A stretch of DNA of 64,000 nucleotides from NCBI GenBank assembly GCA_021156365.1, contig JAJNDK010000005.1:124001-188000 (forward strand), in the 5' to 3' direction. Under the pieces are notes generated by a model. The model was not told where the DNA came from and did no database searches. It was given only the letters and a program-made list of their open reading frames with translations. This stretch comes from Bacteroidota bacterium (GTDB lineage: Bacteria; Bacteroidota; Bacteroidia; B-17B0; Aurantibacillaceae). Of this stretch, positions 42,339 to 50,904 are shown piece by piece; the first letter of the stretch is position 1, and the number at the start of each line of letters is the position of its first letter. The position numbers were made by a program, and so were the translations under genes.

Positions 42339-42665
42339 ATGAAAACAATTCGCCTTCCAAAAGAAGAAGAAAATAAAACCAAAAAACTGACTTGTTTCGA
42401 AAAGCTAAAAAAACAGAAGGAAGACTTAAACTGGCTCGAAGAACTAATGTTTGCCATATCCCACAAATTACGACAGCCTGTCGCTCATATCCTCGGGCTT
42501 TCCGGACTGTTCAATACCACTTCAGGGCCACCTTCTCAATTAAATAAAATTGCCGGATACATGAAACAATCAACCTTGAAACTGGACAATCAGATCCGGG
42601 AATTGTCGTCGCTTATTTATAAAAAAATAACCCAGCTAAAAACTCCCGCTCCACCAAAAAAATAA
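42339..42665 (+). CDS. Histidine-kinase phosphoacceptor (HisKA) domain without ATPase domain
   Basis: The 108-residue product has a Lys/Glu-rich N-terminal helix, then LEELMFAISHKLRQPVAHIL, which matches the H-box of HisKA domains (normally SHELRTPL), with the phosphoacceptor His at about residue 42, and a second long helix to about residue 92. It ends PPKK. There is no ATP-binding N or G box, and the sequence downstream encodes none. It could be a phosphotransfer protein or a dimerisation partner of a complete kinase. No response regulator is nearby. A fragment of a decayed kinase is a possible alternative, but the frame is clean with an ATG start. Confidence 0.75.
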   Translation: MKTIRLPKEEENKTKKLTCFEKLKKQKEDLNWLEELMFAISHKLRQPVAHILGLSGLFNTTSGPPSQLNKIAGYMKQSTLKLDNQIRELSSLIYKKITQLKTPAPPKK

Positions 42666-42729
42666 ATGAGCCTTCACCCTCTTTATCGGTCTGCATTTTA
42701 AAATAAGCTTCCAAAAACTTTGGAAAAAA

Positions 42730-45195
42730 TCAAAACCTGATGGAGATCCCTCCCATCACATTAGTTCCGGCCTGCGGATAATAATGATTGTAGGTATATT
42801 GCCTGCCCCCTGAGATCCAGCCATATGTATACCCATTGGAGCTATACATTTTATTAAATATATTATTTACGGAAACAGTAAAGCGGATCTCCTGAACCCC
42901 TTTTGCTTTTAGTAGGTAACCGAGCCTCAGATCCGCCACATAATACGCATCCAGCATCCTGTTTTCGTTGGACGTGTTGTCGAGATACTGCTTGCCCACA
43001 TATTTATTTACCAAAGCAATGTCCATGTTTTTTACGGGATGCCCGGTAATGATCAGCGAAGAGATCACATTCGGTGAATAGGCAATATCCGTGAGCGAAT
43101 GTGTGATCGTATCCTGGTAGTCTTCATAATCATCATAGTCGGCCACCAGCTCTTTAAAATCTTTGATCTTGTTTTGGCTCAGGGTAATATTCCCATTGAT
43201 GTCCAGGTATTTTGTGAGCTGACCGCCTGCTTCTATCTCCACACCACGCCTGTAGCTCTTCGCCACATTCATCCTTCGCGATCCACCCACATCGTTTAGC
43301 TCACCGGTAAGCACCAACTGGTTGGTATACTCCATATCATAGATATTGATCCCATATGCAAGGTTCTTAAAATTCTGGTTGAAGCCGATCTCTATATCAT
43401 TCATGTGCTCCGCTTTTGGCTGCTTGCTGTATTTGTTCTCCGTAAAATCATCACGGTTCGGTTCCCTGTTGCCAATACTGAAAGAGGCATATACTTTCAT
43501 GTTTTCTTTTGGCGCATACCAGAACCCACCTTTCGGATTAAGGAAGTTAAATGTTCTGGTCTGCACCGAATCGTTGTAATTGTAATCGATCCCAACGAAA
43601 TCATAATTCACTGTACGGTATTGCACATCTGCAAAGAGATTGAAATTTTTGGTCACTTCGTAATTCAGCTTCAGATAGGAGTTGATGTCTGTTTTAAACC
43701 CGGTATCATTATAATACCGGTGATTGATGCCGATATTGGAAATGTTCCGTGCCCAGATGATCTCGCCATAATGCTGCCCAATGTATTTATTTGCTCCTCC
43801 ACCAAGTATGATCTGTAATTTGTTGATCGGTTTGTAATGGATCGAATATACTGCTCCGTAAAAATCATTGTCCAGCCATTTCCTGCGGATCAGGTCGGAG
43901 TTTGTGATCGTATCCGTTCCCGAAACTACCGGTATCAGTTCGTAGTCCGCCACGCTTTGATCGTATTTGAACTCTTCATAATACCCTTTGCCTTTGGTAT
44001 AATGAAGCGCCAGGTTGATCGTCAGTTTTTTATTGAACTCATGGATAAAATGCAGCTGGTAATTATCCTGTTTGTAATTATCCGTTTGATTTTTGTAGGT
44101 GTAAATATTATAGGTCCGGTTATCCGAGTCTTTAATATTTGTTGTATCTGCAGGAGACACATACCCGAGGTTGTTATACAGGTAATCGAACAAGCTGTCT
44201 TTCGGCTCTCCGTTCAGCTTGGTTTCCGGCACTCCCCACCAGGCCTGGTAAGTTTGCTCATTACCCGAAAACGCAACTGCTTTCACGGTGGTTTTCTTTC
44301 CGTAATATCCTCCCGATAAATACCAGGAGTACAGTTTGGAATAACCCCTGTCGATAAATCCATCGCTGCTGATCCTGGAAGCCCTTGCGTCCAGTGCCCA
44401 ATGCTCATTCAACAAGCCGGTGCCTGCATTTAAGGTCGTGCGCAATGTGTTGAATGCCCCCCCGCTGGTGATGAGTTCCGCATAGGGTTTTGTATTCAGC
44501 GTATTGGTTTGGATATTAATGCTTCCACCGAAAGCGCCTGCTCCGTTGGTGGATGAGCCCACACCGCGCTGCACCTGGATGCTGTTGGTACTGGAGGCTA
44601 GATCCGGGAAATCCACCCAAAACGTTCCCTGACTTTCCGGATCATTGGTTGGGATACCATTCACCGTCACATTGATACGACTTGCATCCGTTCCCCGGAT
44701 ACGCATACTCGTGTACCCGATACCTGTTCCTGCATCCGAAGTGCTTACAACGGAAGTCTGGTTGTTCAGAATATAGGGCATGTCCTGCCCGAGATTTACT
44801 TTCTGAATGTCCTCTTTTTTCATGGTGGAATACGCAAAACCGCTGTTGGCCGATGCCCGTGTGGATTCCACCAGCACTTCGTCGATCACCACTTCACTTT
44901 TTTCCAGCACAATGTCTTTTACAACGGGTGTGCTTTCCACCTTCACCGTATCGCTCTGTTTTTTGTATCCCATGCTGTAAGTTTCAATGATGTACGTTCC
45001 GGGTTTTACATTCTTAAACAGGTAATTTCCGGCAACGCCCGTTTGTGCCGAAAAGAAAGTCTGTTTGATACTGATGGCTGCATACGAAACTGCTTCGCCT
45101 TTTTCATTTGTTACCACGCCTGAAATGTTGATCTGCGCAGGCAAAGAAACTGCCGACACGCACAACACAGCAAGCACTCTTGCAAGTTTGTTCAT
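42730..45195 (-). CDS. TonB-dependent receptor, probably for thiamine or a precursor
   Basis: The 821-residue outer-membrane receptor has a signal peptide, a carboxypeptidase-regulatory-like domain (about 22-100; SGVVTNEKGEAVSYAAI), a TonB-box-like EVVIDEVLVES, a plug domain (about 110-230; MRIRGTDASRINVTVNGIP and GAGAFGGSINI) and a 22-strand barrel to the end, finishing with Phe. It imports a substrate with energy from TonB. A TPP riboswitch lies directly upstream on the same strand, so expression should fall when thiamine pyrophosphate is plentiful. This points to thiamine or a thiamine precursor as cargo, as for the riboswitch-controlled receptor of Bacteroides. No inner-membrane transporter gene is adjacent. 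Confidence 0.93.
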   Translation of the reverse strand: MNKLARVLAVLCVSAVSLPAQINISGVVTNEKGEAVSYAAISIKQTFFSAQTGVAGNYLFKNVKPGTYIIETYSMGYKKQSDTVKVESTPVVKDIVLEKSEVVIDEVLVESTRASANSGFAYSTMKKEDIQKVNLGQDMPYILNNQTSVVSTSDAGTGIGYTSMRIRGTDASRINVTVNGIPTNDPESQGTFWVDFPDLASSTNSIQVQRGVGSSTNGAGAFGGSINIQTNTLNTKPYAELITSGGAFNTLRTTLNAGTGLLNEHWALDARASRISSDGFIDRGYSKLYSWYLSGGYYGKKTTVKAVAFSGNEQTYQAWWGVPETKLNGEPKDSLFDYLYNNLGYVSPADTTNIKDSDNRTYNIYTYKNQTDNYKQDNYQLHFIHEFNKKLTINLALHYTKGKGYYEEFKYDQSVADYELIPVVSGTDTITNSDLIRRKWLDNDFYGAVYSIHYKPINKLQIILGGGANKYIGQHYGEIIWARNISNIGINHRYYNDTGFKTDINSYLKLNYEVTKNFNLFADVQYRTVNYDFVGIDYNYNDSVQTRTFNFLNPKGGFWYAPKENMKVYASFSIGNREPNRDDFTENKYSKQPKAEHMNDIEIGFNQNFKNLAYGINIYDMEYTNQLVLTGELNDVGGSRRMNVAKSYRRGVEIEAGGQLTKYLDINGNITLSQNKIKDFKELVADYDDYEDYQDTITHSLTDIAYSPNVISSLIITGHPVKNMDIALVNKYVGKQYLDNTSNENRMLDAYYVADLRLGYLLKAKGVQEIRFTVSVNNIFNKMYSSNGYTYGWISGGRQYTYNHYYPQAGTNVMGGISIRF

Positions 45196-45255
45196 TTTAC
45201 TTATATTTTAAATTAATAAATAAAACGAATGCAGGGATGGCATTCATTTACATTT

Positions 45256-45365
45256 ATTCCCTCCGCAGGCATTACCCTGATCAGGTTTATACTGCCCTGT
45301 GTTTGGCACAAAACAGTATTGGGTATAATCTCAGCCTCTTTGAATTTCAAAAAAGCACCCCTTAA
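45256..45365 (-). ncRNA. TPP riboswitch (THI box)
   Basis: Read on the minus strand, the segment begins AAGGGGTGC, continues with AGGCTGAGATTATACCC and ends ACCTGATCAGGGTAATGCC followed by TGCGGAGGGAA. These are the conserved pyrimidine- and pyrophosphate-binding arms of the thiamine pyrophosphate aptamer, in the right order. The variable P3 arm (AATACTG...CAGTAT) also pairs. The aptamer ends about 60 bases before the ATG of the receptor gene; no strong terminator is seen between them, so control of translation start is likely. Confidence 0.93.
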
Positions 45366-45372
45366 GACGGGG

Positions 45373-45380
45373 CAAATGTA
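45373..45380 (-). promoter_or_regulatory. -7 element for the riboswitch-receptor transcript
   Basis: The minus strand reads TACATTTG, an exact TAnnTTTG match. It ends eight bases before the aptamer, so the transcript should start almost at the first base of the THI box. Confidence 0.65.
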
Positions 45381-45510
45381 TAAAAATTTTAGAATATCCC
45401 TGAATTTCTTTTCCGGCGAGGCGGATCTCATTGATTTTTCGTTGCCGAAATAGCGTCCGGGGAATCTGCCCAAATCTGCTGCTGATCTTCGATTTCAGGT
45501 CAAAATTTCT

Positions 45511-45518
45511 TACATTTG
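45511..45518 (+). promoter_or_regulatory. -7 element for the 2-oxoacid dehydrogenase gene
   Basis: TACATTTG is an exact TAnnTTTG match, 18 bases before the ATG at 45537. It overlaps the TTG at 45516, which argues against that TTG being a start codon. Confidence 0.5.
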
Positions 45519-45536
45519 GAGCTTAATTTGACAATT

Positions 45537-47531
45537 ATGATCACAGCCGAAATGCCCGTTAAATTCGACCGTAAAAAACATAAGGACGAAACCCTGCTCA
45601 CACTTTACCGCAATATTTTAAAGCCCCGTATGATCGAAGAAAAAATGCTGATCCTTCTTCGCCAGGGCAAAATTTCAAAGTGGTTCTCGGGTATCGGGCA
45701 GGAGGCTATTTCGGTAGGTCTTGCCACCGCGCTGGAAAAAGAAGAATTTATATTGCCCATGCATCGTAACTTAGGTGTGTTCACTACACGCGGGATACCA
45801 TTGAACCGCTTGTTCTCCCAGTTCACAGGGAAGCCGGGCGGATTCACAAAGGGTCGCGATCGTTCTTTTCACTTCGGTACACAGGAATATAAAATTGTAG
45901 GGATGATCTCCCACCTCGGTCCACAGATGGGTGTGGCAGACGGGATCAGTCTTGCCAACAAACTACGCAAAGACAAAAGAGCAACAGCAGTATTCACAGG
46001 CGACGGAGCCACAAGCGAAGGTGATTTTCATGAAAGCATGAACGTGGCAGCTGTATGGGACCTGCCGGTGATCTTCGTGATCGAGAACAACGGCTATGGT
46101 CTTTCCACACCAAGCAGTGAGCAGTTCAAATGCAAACAATTCATCGATAAAGCGATCGGTTACGGTATCGAAGGCGTGCAGGTGGATGGCAACAATGTAT
46201 TGAAAGTATACGAAGCAGTGAAAAAGATCGCAGAAGATATCCGTGAAAAACCACGCCCTGTTTTACTGGAATGTATCACCTTCCGGATGCGCGGACACGA
46301 GGAGGCTTCAGGAACCAAATACATACCAAAAGAGCTGTTCGATATCTGGGGCAAAAAAGATCCTGTGCAAAATTTCGAGCGGTATTTATTGGAAGAAGGT
46401 GTTTTGACAGAAGATCTGATCGAAAAAATACGTGCCGAATTCAAAAAAGAAATTGAAACAGGCTTAGACATTACTTTCAATGAGCAACTGCCGGAAGCAG
46501 ATACGGCGGTCGAATTAAAGGACATGTATAAACCTTATGTGGCAAGCGATACAAAACCACAGGGAGGTTCTCCAAAACGTATGATCGATGCTATTTCCGA
46601 CGGTATGCGTTTAGCGATGAAAAAACATCCGAATCTTGTGTTAATGGGACAGGACATTGCTGAATACGGCGGTGCATTCAAGATCACCGATGGTTTTGTG
46701 GCGGAGTTCGGGAAAGACCGTGTGCGTAATACACCGCTGTGTGAATCGGCGATCTTAGGTACGGGATTCGGACTGAGCATCAATGGGTATAAATCCATGG
46801 TAGAAATGCAGTTTGCCGATTTCGTTTCGGAAGGCATGACACAGATCATAAATAACCTTGCCAAATCACATTACCGCTGGGGACAACATGCCGATGTGGT
46901 GGTCCGGATGCCAACAGGAGCAGGTGTTGCAGCGGGTCCTTTCCACTCGCAGAGCAACGAAGCCTGGTTCTTTAAAACCCCGGGATTAAAAATTGCGTAC
47001 CCTGCTTTCCCGTCGGATGCAAAAGGATTATTGCTGAGTGCATTCGAAGATCCGAACCCTGTGATGTTCTTTGAGCACAAAGGATTATACAGAAGCATTA
47101 CGGAAGATGTTCCGGACGACTATTACACGCTGCCTTTCGGAAAAGCACGACTGGTGAAAGAAGGAACGCAGGTTTCTATTGTCACTTACGGAATGGGTGT
47201 GCATTGGGCAATAGAGCTACTGGAACAACACCCGGAAATTTCTGCCGACCTGATCGACTTAAGAACACTTGCTCCACTGGATACAGAAACGATCTATACT
47301 TCTGTGAAAAAAACCGGCAGAGCATTTATCCTGCATGAAGATACGATCACAGGCGGTATCGGCGGAGAACTGAGCGCACTGATCGCGGAACACTGCTTTG
47401 AATACCTAGATGCACCGATTGCGCGTGAAGGCAGCCTCGATACACCAGTTCCGATGAATGCGGATCTCGAAATTAATTTCCTGCCGAAAGAGCGCTTTAA
47501 GAATAAGCTCCTGGATCTGCTTGAATACTAA
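45537..47531 (+). CDS. Fused E1 alpha-beta subunit of a branched-chain 2-oxoacid dehydrogenase
   Basis: I choose the ATG at 45537 (664 residues, MITAEMPVKFDRK). The first half (about 1-330) is the E1 alpha subunit with the TPP-binding GDGATSEGDFHE ... NN motif. The second half (about 345-664) is the E1 beta subunit, with GQDIAEYGGAFK, CESAILGTGFGLSING and EMQFADF. The enzyme decarboxylates branched-chain 2-oxoacids (or pyruvate) with TPP and passes the acyl group to an E2 lipoyl protein, whose gene is not here. The alpha-beta order in one chain is common in Bacteroidota. It is divergent from the TPP riboswitch, with 170 bases between. Confidence 0.93.
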   Translation: MITAEMPVKFDRKKHKDETLLTLYRNILKPRMIEEKMLILLRQGKISKWFSGIGQEAISVGLATALEKEEFILPMHRNLGVFTTRGIPLNRLFSQFTGKPGGFTKGRDRSFHFGTQEYKIVGMISHLGPQMGVADGISLANKLRKDKRATAVFTGDGATSEGDFHESMNVAAVWDLPVIFVIENNGYGLSTPSSEQFKCKQFIDKAIGYGIEGVQVDGNNVLKVYEAVKKIAEDIREKPRPVLLECITFRMRGHEEASGTKYIPKELFDIWGKKDPVQNFERYLLEEGVLTEDLIEKIRAEFKKEIETGLDITFNEQLPEADTAVELKDMYKPYVASDTKPQGGSPKRMIDAISDGMRLAMKKHPNLVLMGQDIAEYGGAFKITDGFVAEFGKDRVRNTPLCESAILGTGFGLSINGYKSMVEMQFADFVSEGMTQIINNLAKSHYRWGQHADVVVRMPTGAGVAAGPFHSQSNEAWFFKTPGLKIAYPAFPSDAKGLLLSAFEDPNPVMFFEHKGLYRSITEDVPDDYYTLPFGKARLVKEGTQVSIVTYGMGVHWAIELLEQHPEISADLIDLRTLAPLDTETIYTSVKKTGRAFILHEDTITGGIGGELSALIAEHCFEYLDAPIAREGSLDTPVPMNADLEINFLPKERFKNKLLDLLEY

Positions 47532-47553
47532 ATAAACCCTGCACACCAAGAAC

Positions 47554-48339
47554 ATGGCACAATTCGTTTCGTTTGATGATATGGAAATTCCACGTCCTGT
47601 TTCAACCGAACTGAGATTGTCTGTCTTTTTTGGAAATATATATTTTTCCTTTGGTTCTGTTTTCCTTTTAGGAGGTGTATTCGCGCTTATTATATTTGGG
47701 AAAGACACCGATTTTAGCAGCAGGTTTATTTTCGGACAGAATGATCCAACCTGTACCGGGGTCATTACGAATGTTTTTACAACCTCCAATGGAGATGATG
47801 CCGGCGATATTGTAAAATATGCAGTGAGTTATTCTGTTAATGGTGCCCGCTATTCATCGTCCTCCTATTCCAGCAGCATAAAGCTAAAGGAAACTGACAC
47901 GACCACCGTGCAATACATCGCTAAAAATCCTGCAATAGCTGTAATCCCAGGCATGAGCAGGGCTCCTTTCGGACTGGACCTGGGTTTTGTCATTATACTA
48001 CTGTTTCCGGTAACAGGATTGTTCCTGCTGATCCCGGGAGCCCGAAGGGCTTTACGGAATTTAAGGCTGTTGCAATATGGAATTCGTACTACCGGAAGAA
48101 TAACAAATAAACTGGATGGGTTCATGAGCTTTAACGAAAATCCTGTTTATATTTATGTGTTCACATTTCAGACAAAAGATGGTAAAACGTTGGAGAGTCG
48201 TATTAAATCCATAAGGGATCTGCGGGAAGACGTATTGCAATATATACTGTATGATCCACAGGACATACGAAAAGCTACCTTGGTAGAAGCGCTTTCAGGA
48301 ACCGCACAAAAATTTATCGGAAGACCAAAAAAGAAATAA
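47554..48339 (+). CDS. Two-helix membrane protein, DUF3592-like (first of tandem pair)
   Basis: The 261-residue protein has two membrane helices (about 24-49 and 141-165) around an extracytoplasmic domain of about 90 residues that contains YAVSYSVNGARYSSSSY and VQYIAKNPAIAVIPGM, the pattern of DUF3592 domains. A second soluble domain with YVFTFQTKDGKTLESRI follows the second helix. Function unknown. The next gene encodes a clear paralogue, 28 bases downstream, so the pair arose by tandem duplication and is probably co-transcribed. It may also belong to the transcript of the E1 gene, 22 bases upstream. Confidence 0.85.
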   Translation: MAQFVSFDDMEIPRPVSTELRLSVFFGNIYFSFGSVFLLGGVFALIIFGKDTDFSSRFIFGQNDPTCTGVITNVFTTSNGDDAGDIVKYAVSYSVNGARYSSSSYSSSIKLKETDTTTVQYIAKNPAIAVIPGMSRAPFGLDLGFVIILLFPVTGLFLLIPGARRALRNLRLLQYGIRTTGRITNKLDGFMSFNENPVYIYVFTFQTKDGKTLESRIKSIRDLREDVLQYILYDPQDIRKATLVEALSGTAQKFIGRPKKK

Positions 48340-48367
48340 AAATCCTCAGACAAATAAAAACAGTACA

Positions 48368-49156
48368 ATGCAAACACACAATACGTCAAGCCTTAACAAC
48401 TGGAACCTGCCCCGTACCATTTCGGGCAAACTGAAACTAACTATCATGTTTGGGAACGTTATGTTCTCGCTGGGACTGGTCTTTTTTCTTTTCGGAAGTG
48501 TTTTTGTCATTGTGTTCGGTGCCAATACGGACTTTACCAGCACTTTTGCTTTTAAGGATACAGATCCTGTTGTACGGGGAGTTATCGTACATGTGGAAGA
48601 AACCAACTCCAGAGAGAATAAAACACGCATCTATCACAATACCTACAACTATTCCGTAAATGGAAAAGTATACACTTCCGATGCGTATTCCCTCGGGCCG
48701 GATGTAAGTCCACTGGATTCTGTAGATGTGCAATACACTGCTGCTGATCCTTCTTTGTCAGTAATACCGGGTATGCGAAAAGCGCCTTTCCAGATCTGGG
48801 TTCTTTTTATGACCATGCTCTTTCCATTCATCGGACTTGTGTTTCTGGTGATCGGGTTGCGCAGATCGCGAAAAAACATCCATTTATTACAAACCGGCCT
48901 GCACGCACATGGAAAAGTAACGCGGAAGGAAGCGACAAGTACAAAGATCAATAAACAAACGGTTTACAAAGTATATTTCAGCTTTACTACTAAAGACGGG
49001 ATGCTGACGGAAGGTATGGTGAAGACACACAAGCCTGCCCTGGTGGAAGACGAAGAAAAAGAACAGCTCGTATACGATGCCACCAATCCTTCCGATGCGG
49101 TGCTGATCGATACATTGCCGAAGGCAGTGAGAAGATTCCTTGAAAACAATACCTGA
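48368..49156 (+). CDS. Two-helix membrane protein, DUF3592-like (second of tandem pair)
   Basis: The 262-residue protein has the same layout as its upstream neighbour: helices at about 26-50 and 138-163, a domain with YNYSVNGKVYTSDAYS and VQYTAADPSLSVIPGMRKAPF, and a C-terminal domain with KVYFSFTTKDGMLTEGMV. The motif VIPGM(S/R)(R/K)APF is shared exactly in position. DUF3592-type domains resemble a repeated beta-sandwich unit; no function is established. It converges on the DinB-like gene 14 bases downstream. Confidence 0.85.
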   Translation: MQTHNTSSLNNWNLPRTISGKLKLTIMFGNVMFSLGLVFFLFGSVFVIVFGANTDFTSTFAFKDTDPVVRGVIVHVEETNSRENKTRIYHNTYNYSVNGKVYTSDAYSLGPDVSPLDSVDVQYTAADPSLSVIPGMRKAPFQIWVLFMTMLFPFIGLVFLVIGLRRSRKNIHLLQTGLHAHGKVTRKEATSTKINKQTVYKVYFSFTTKDGMLTEGMVKTHKPALVEDEEKEQLVYDATNPSDAVLIDTLPKAVRRFLENNT

Positions 49157-49170
49157 CAGAGAGATCCTTT

Positions 49171-49719
49171 TTAAAACCTCTTTTCCAGCGCTACTTTTAT
49201 CTGCGCCACATGGTGTTCGCCATGCCAGGCATACAGATCGCACAGCTGGGCCAGATTCACTGTTTTTATATATTGCGGATGAATGTAGGTCTTTTTGAAA
49301 GCGCTTTCCTCAAGGCTGCTCAGCAATTTTGCCAAGCGGTGATGGATACCCGATAAGATAATAACGGAAACGTGTGTATCGTCGCCGGATGTAGCATCGG
49401 GCGTAATGGCCCAGAGGTTTTCATCATAGGGTTTGATCGTTGGATTGTTCTCTGTCAGTGTCAGCTTCACGCGGGTGTAGGCGTTCACATGACTATCGGT
49501 GATATGATGAATGATCTGTGCAATACTCCAGCCGCCCGGCCGGTAAGAGACATCGTAGTCCTCTTTTTTCAGTTCGGCAGAAAGTTTCATCAGAGCCACA
49601 GGCAATTCCGCTATCCGGCTGATGTTCGTACTGATCTCTTCAAAAGAAAAATCAGCTTTTGCAGGAGATTTTCCAATAGGGTATTTAAGCATTTCCAGCT
49701 CTGTTGCCGATAATTCCAT
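49171..49719 (-). CDS. DinB/YfiT-like metal-dependent thiol transferase
   Basis: The 182-residue protein has the four-helix DinB_2 fold of YfiT. The three metal-ligand positions are visible: His in IAQIIHHITDSHVNAY (about residue 71) and two in YAWHGEHHVAQI (about 165-169). YfiT-type enzymes transfer bacillithiol or related thiols to electrophiles in a metal-dependent way; the start SATELEMLKYPIGK matches Bacteroidota members annotated so. The natural thiol here is not known. It is expressed alone, 39 bases from gatC on the same strand. Confidence 0.88.
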   Translation of the reverse strand: MELSATELEMLKYPIGKSPAKADFSFEEISTNISRIAELPVALMKLSAELKKEDYDVSYRPGGWSIAQIIHHITDSHVNAYTRVKLTLTENNPTIKPYDENLWAITPDATSGDDTHVSVIILSGIHHRLAKLLSSLEESAFKKTYIHPQYIKTVNLAQLCDLYAWHGEHHVAQIKVALEKRF

Positions 49720-49758
49720 CAGGTGGTGTGTGTGGTTGGTGTGTGTGTAAAAAACGAA

Positions 49759-50052
49759 TTACTTCTGTTCGATAACTTTTGCGACTTTGAAATAGTCGCT
49801 GTCTTTTTTAGGAGCATTCTTCAATGCTTCCTGCTGGGTTATCGATACTACCGGCTCATCTTCACGCAGCACGTTCACTTCGTCTGTCATATAAATGAGG
49901 GGTTCGATGGCATCTGTGTTCAGTTCGTTGAGCTTGTTGACGAAAGATAACATGTTGTTCATGTCTTTTACCATTTCGGTCTTTGCATCTGCCTCGAATT
50001 CGAGTCGCGCGAGGTGTGCAACTTCGTCAACTGTTTTGTGATCTATTGTCAT
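49759..50052 (-). CDS. gatC: Asp/Glu-tRNA amidotransferase subunit C
   Basis: The 97-residue protein starts MTIDHKTVDEVAHLARLEF and has FVNKLNELNTDAIEPLIYM and the VLREDEP segment, all typical of GatC. It stabilises GatA in the enzyme that converts misacylated Glu-tRNA(Gln) or Asp-tRNA(Asn). The start overlaps the plsC stop by four bases (ATGA), so both are translated from one transcript. GatB is encoded at 56016-57470; GatA is not in the window. Confidence 0.95.
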   Translation of the reverse strand: MTIDHKTVDEVAHLARLEFEADAKTEMVKDMNNMLSFVNKLNELNTDAIEPLIYMTDEVNVLREDEPVVSITQQEALKNAPKKDSDYFKVAKVIEQK

Positions 50053-50801
50053 TTCTTTGGCCGGTTAAATTCTTCCAGAGTATGAACGGTGAGGTCATAC
50101 ACCTGCTGACGCAAAGATACTAAATTTTCTTCTGTCATCCCCTTTGTCGGGATGGGTTCGTGGATGATGGCACGGATGAGTCCCGGCCTGCCGAAGCTCT
50201 TAAAAAACCCTCCGTTTTGAAGGAGTTTCCAGTTGCTCACAAAGGTAACCGCCACAATAGGCACCTGCTTTTCGATCGCCAGCTTGAAAGCCCCGTTCTT
50301 GAATGGCTTCAGCACACCTTCATTGCTGATCGTACCTTCGGGAAAAATACACATACTGTTGCCTTTGTCAATTTCCTCACCCGAACGAAGATAGGCCTGG
50401 TGGGCAGCCGTCGTACTTTTCCGGTTCACCGGGATGTCCAGCTTTTTGAAAAATATATTGAACAGGGGGACTTTCAATAACTCTGCTTTGCCCATGTAAA
50501 TAAGATTGTGCGGGTACACATGGCAGCTTACGATGATATCAAGGTAGGAACTGTGATTGGCCACAAAAACGCAGGTCTCCGGCAGTTTATTGCGATCCGT
50601 GCGATAGATCCTTTTCAGGAAAATACCTGCCAGGTTAATGGCGAGACCACCCCAGATCCGTTTCAGAAACATTACTGCCCGCAGTTGTTTGGTGTTAAGA
50701 AAGAGCACGAAAAAAGGATACAGGATCAAAAAAATCAGGATGAAGATGAGTGCGAACCATATCTTCCAAATTGCAGCTAATAATCTTCTCAGTACTTCCA
50801 C
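50049..50801 (-). CDS. plsC: 1-acyl-sn-glycerol-3-phosphate acyltransferase
   Basis: The 250-residue membrane-bound acyltransferase makes phosphatidic acid from lysophosphatidic acid. The catalytic motif NHSSYLD (NHx4D) is near residue 82 and the glycerophosphate-binding FPEGTIS near residue 153. One N-terminal membrane helix (about 10-33) anchors it. The start is GTG at 50801. An exact TACTTTTG -7 element ends four bases before that GTG, so the transcript is probably leaderless. It is translationally coupled with gatC. Confidence 0.93.
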   Translation of the reverse strand: MEVLRRLLAAIWKIWFALIFILIFLILYPFFVLFLNTKQLRAVMFLKRIWGGLAINLAGIFLKRIYRTDRNKLPETCVFVANHSSYLDIIVSCHVYPHNLIYMGKAELLKVPLFNIFFKKLDIPVNRKSTTAAHQAYLRSGEEIDKGNSMCIFPEGTISNEGVLKPFKNGAFKLAIEKQVPIVAVTFVSNWKLLQNGGFFKSFGRPGLIRAIIHEPIPTKGMTEENLVSLRQQVYDLTVHTLEEFNRPKK

Positions 50802-50805
50802 GAAG

Positions 50806-50813
50806 CAAAAGTA
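50806..50813 (-). promoter_or_regulatory. -7 element for the plsC-gatC transcript
   Basis: The minus strand reads TACTTTTG, an exact TAnnTTTG match, four bases before the GTG start at 50801. Transcription should start at or very near the start codon. Confidence 0.5.
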
Positions 50814-50904
50814 GCAATGTTCGCGTAATTCCTTTTACAAATAAAACCAAAAAAGCTTGTTGCCGGTTTATTTTGATCTATATCAAAAATCCGGCTCCGC
50901 TCAA

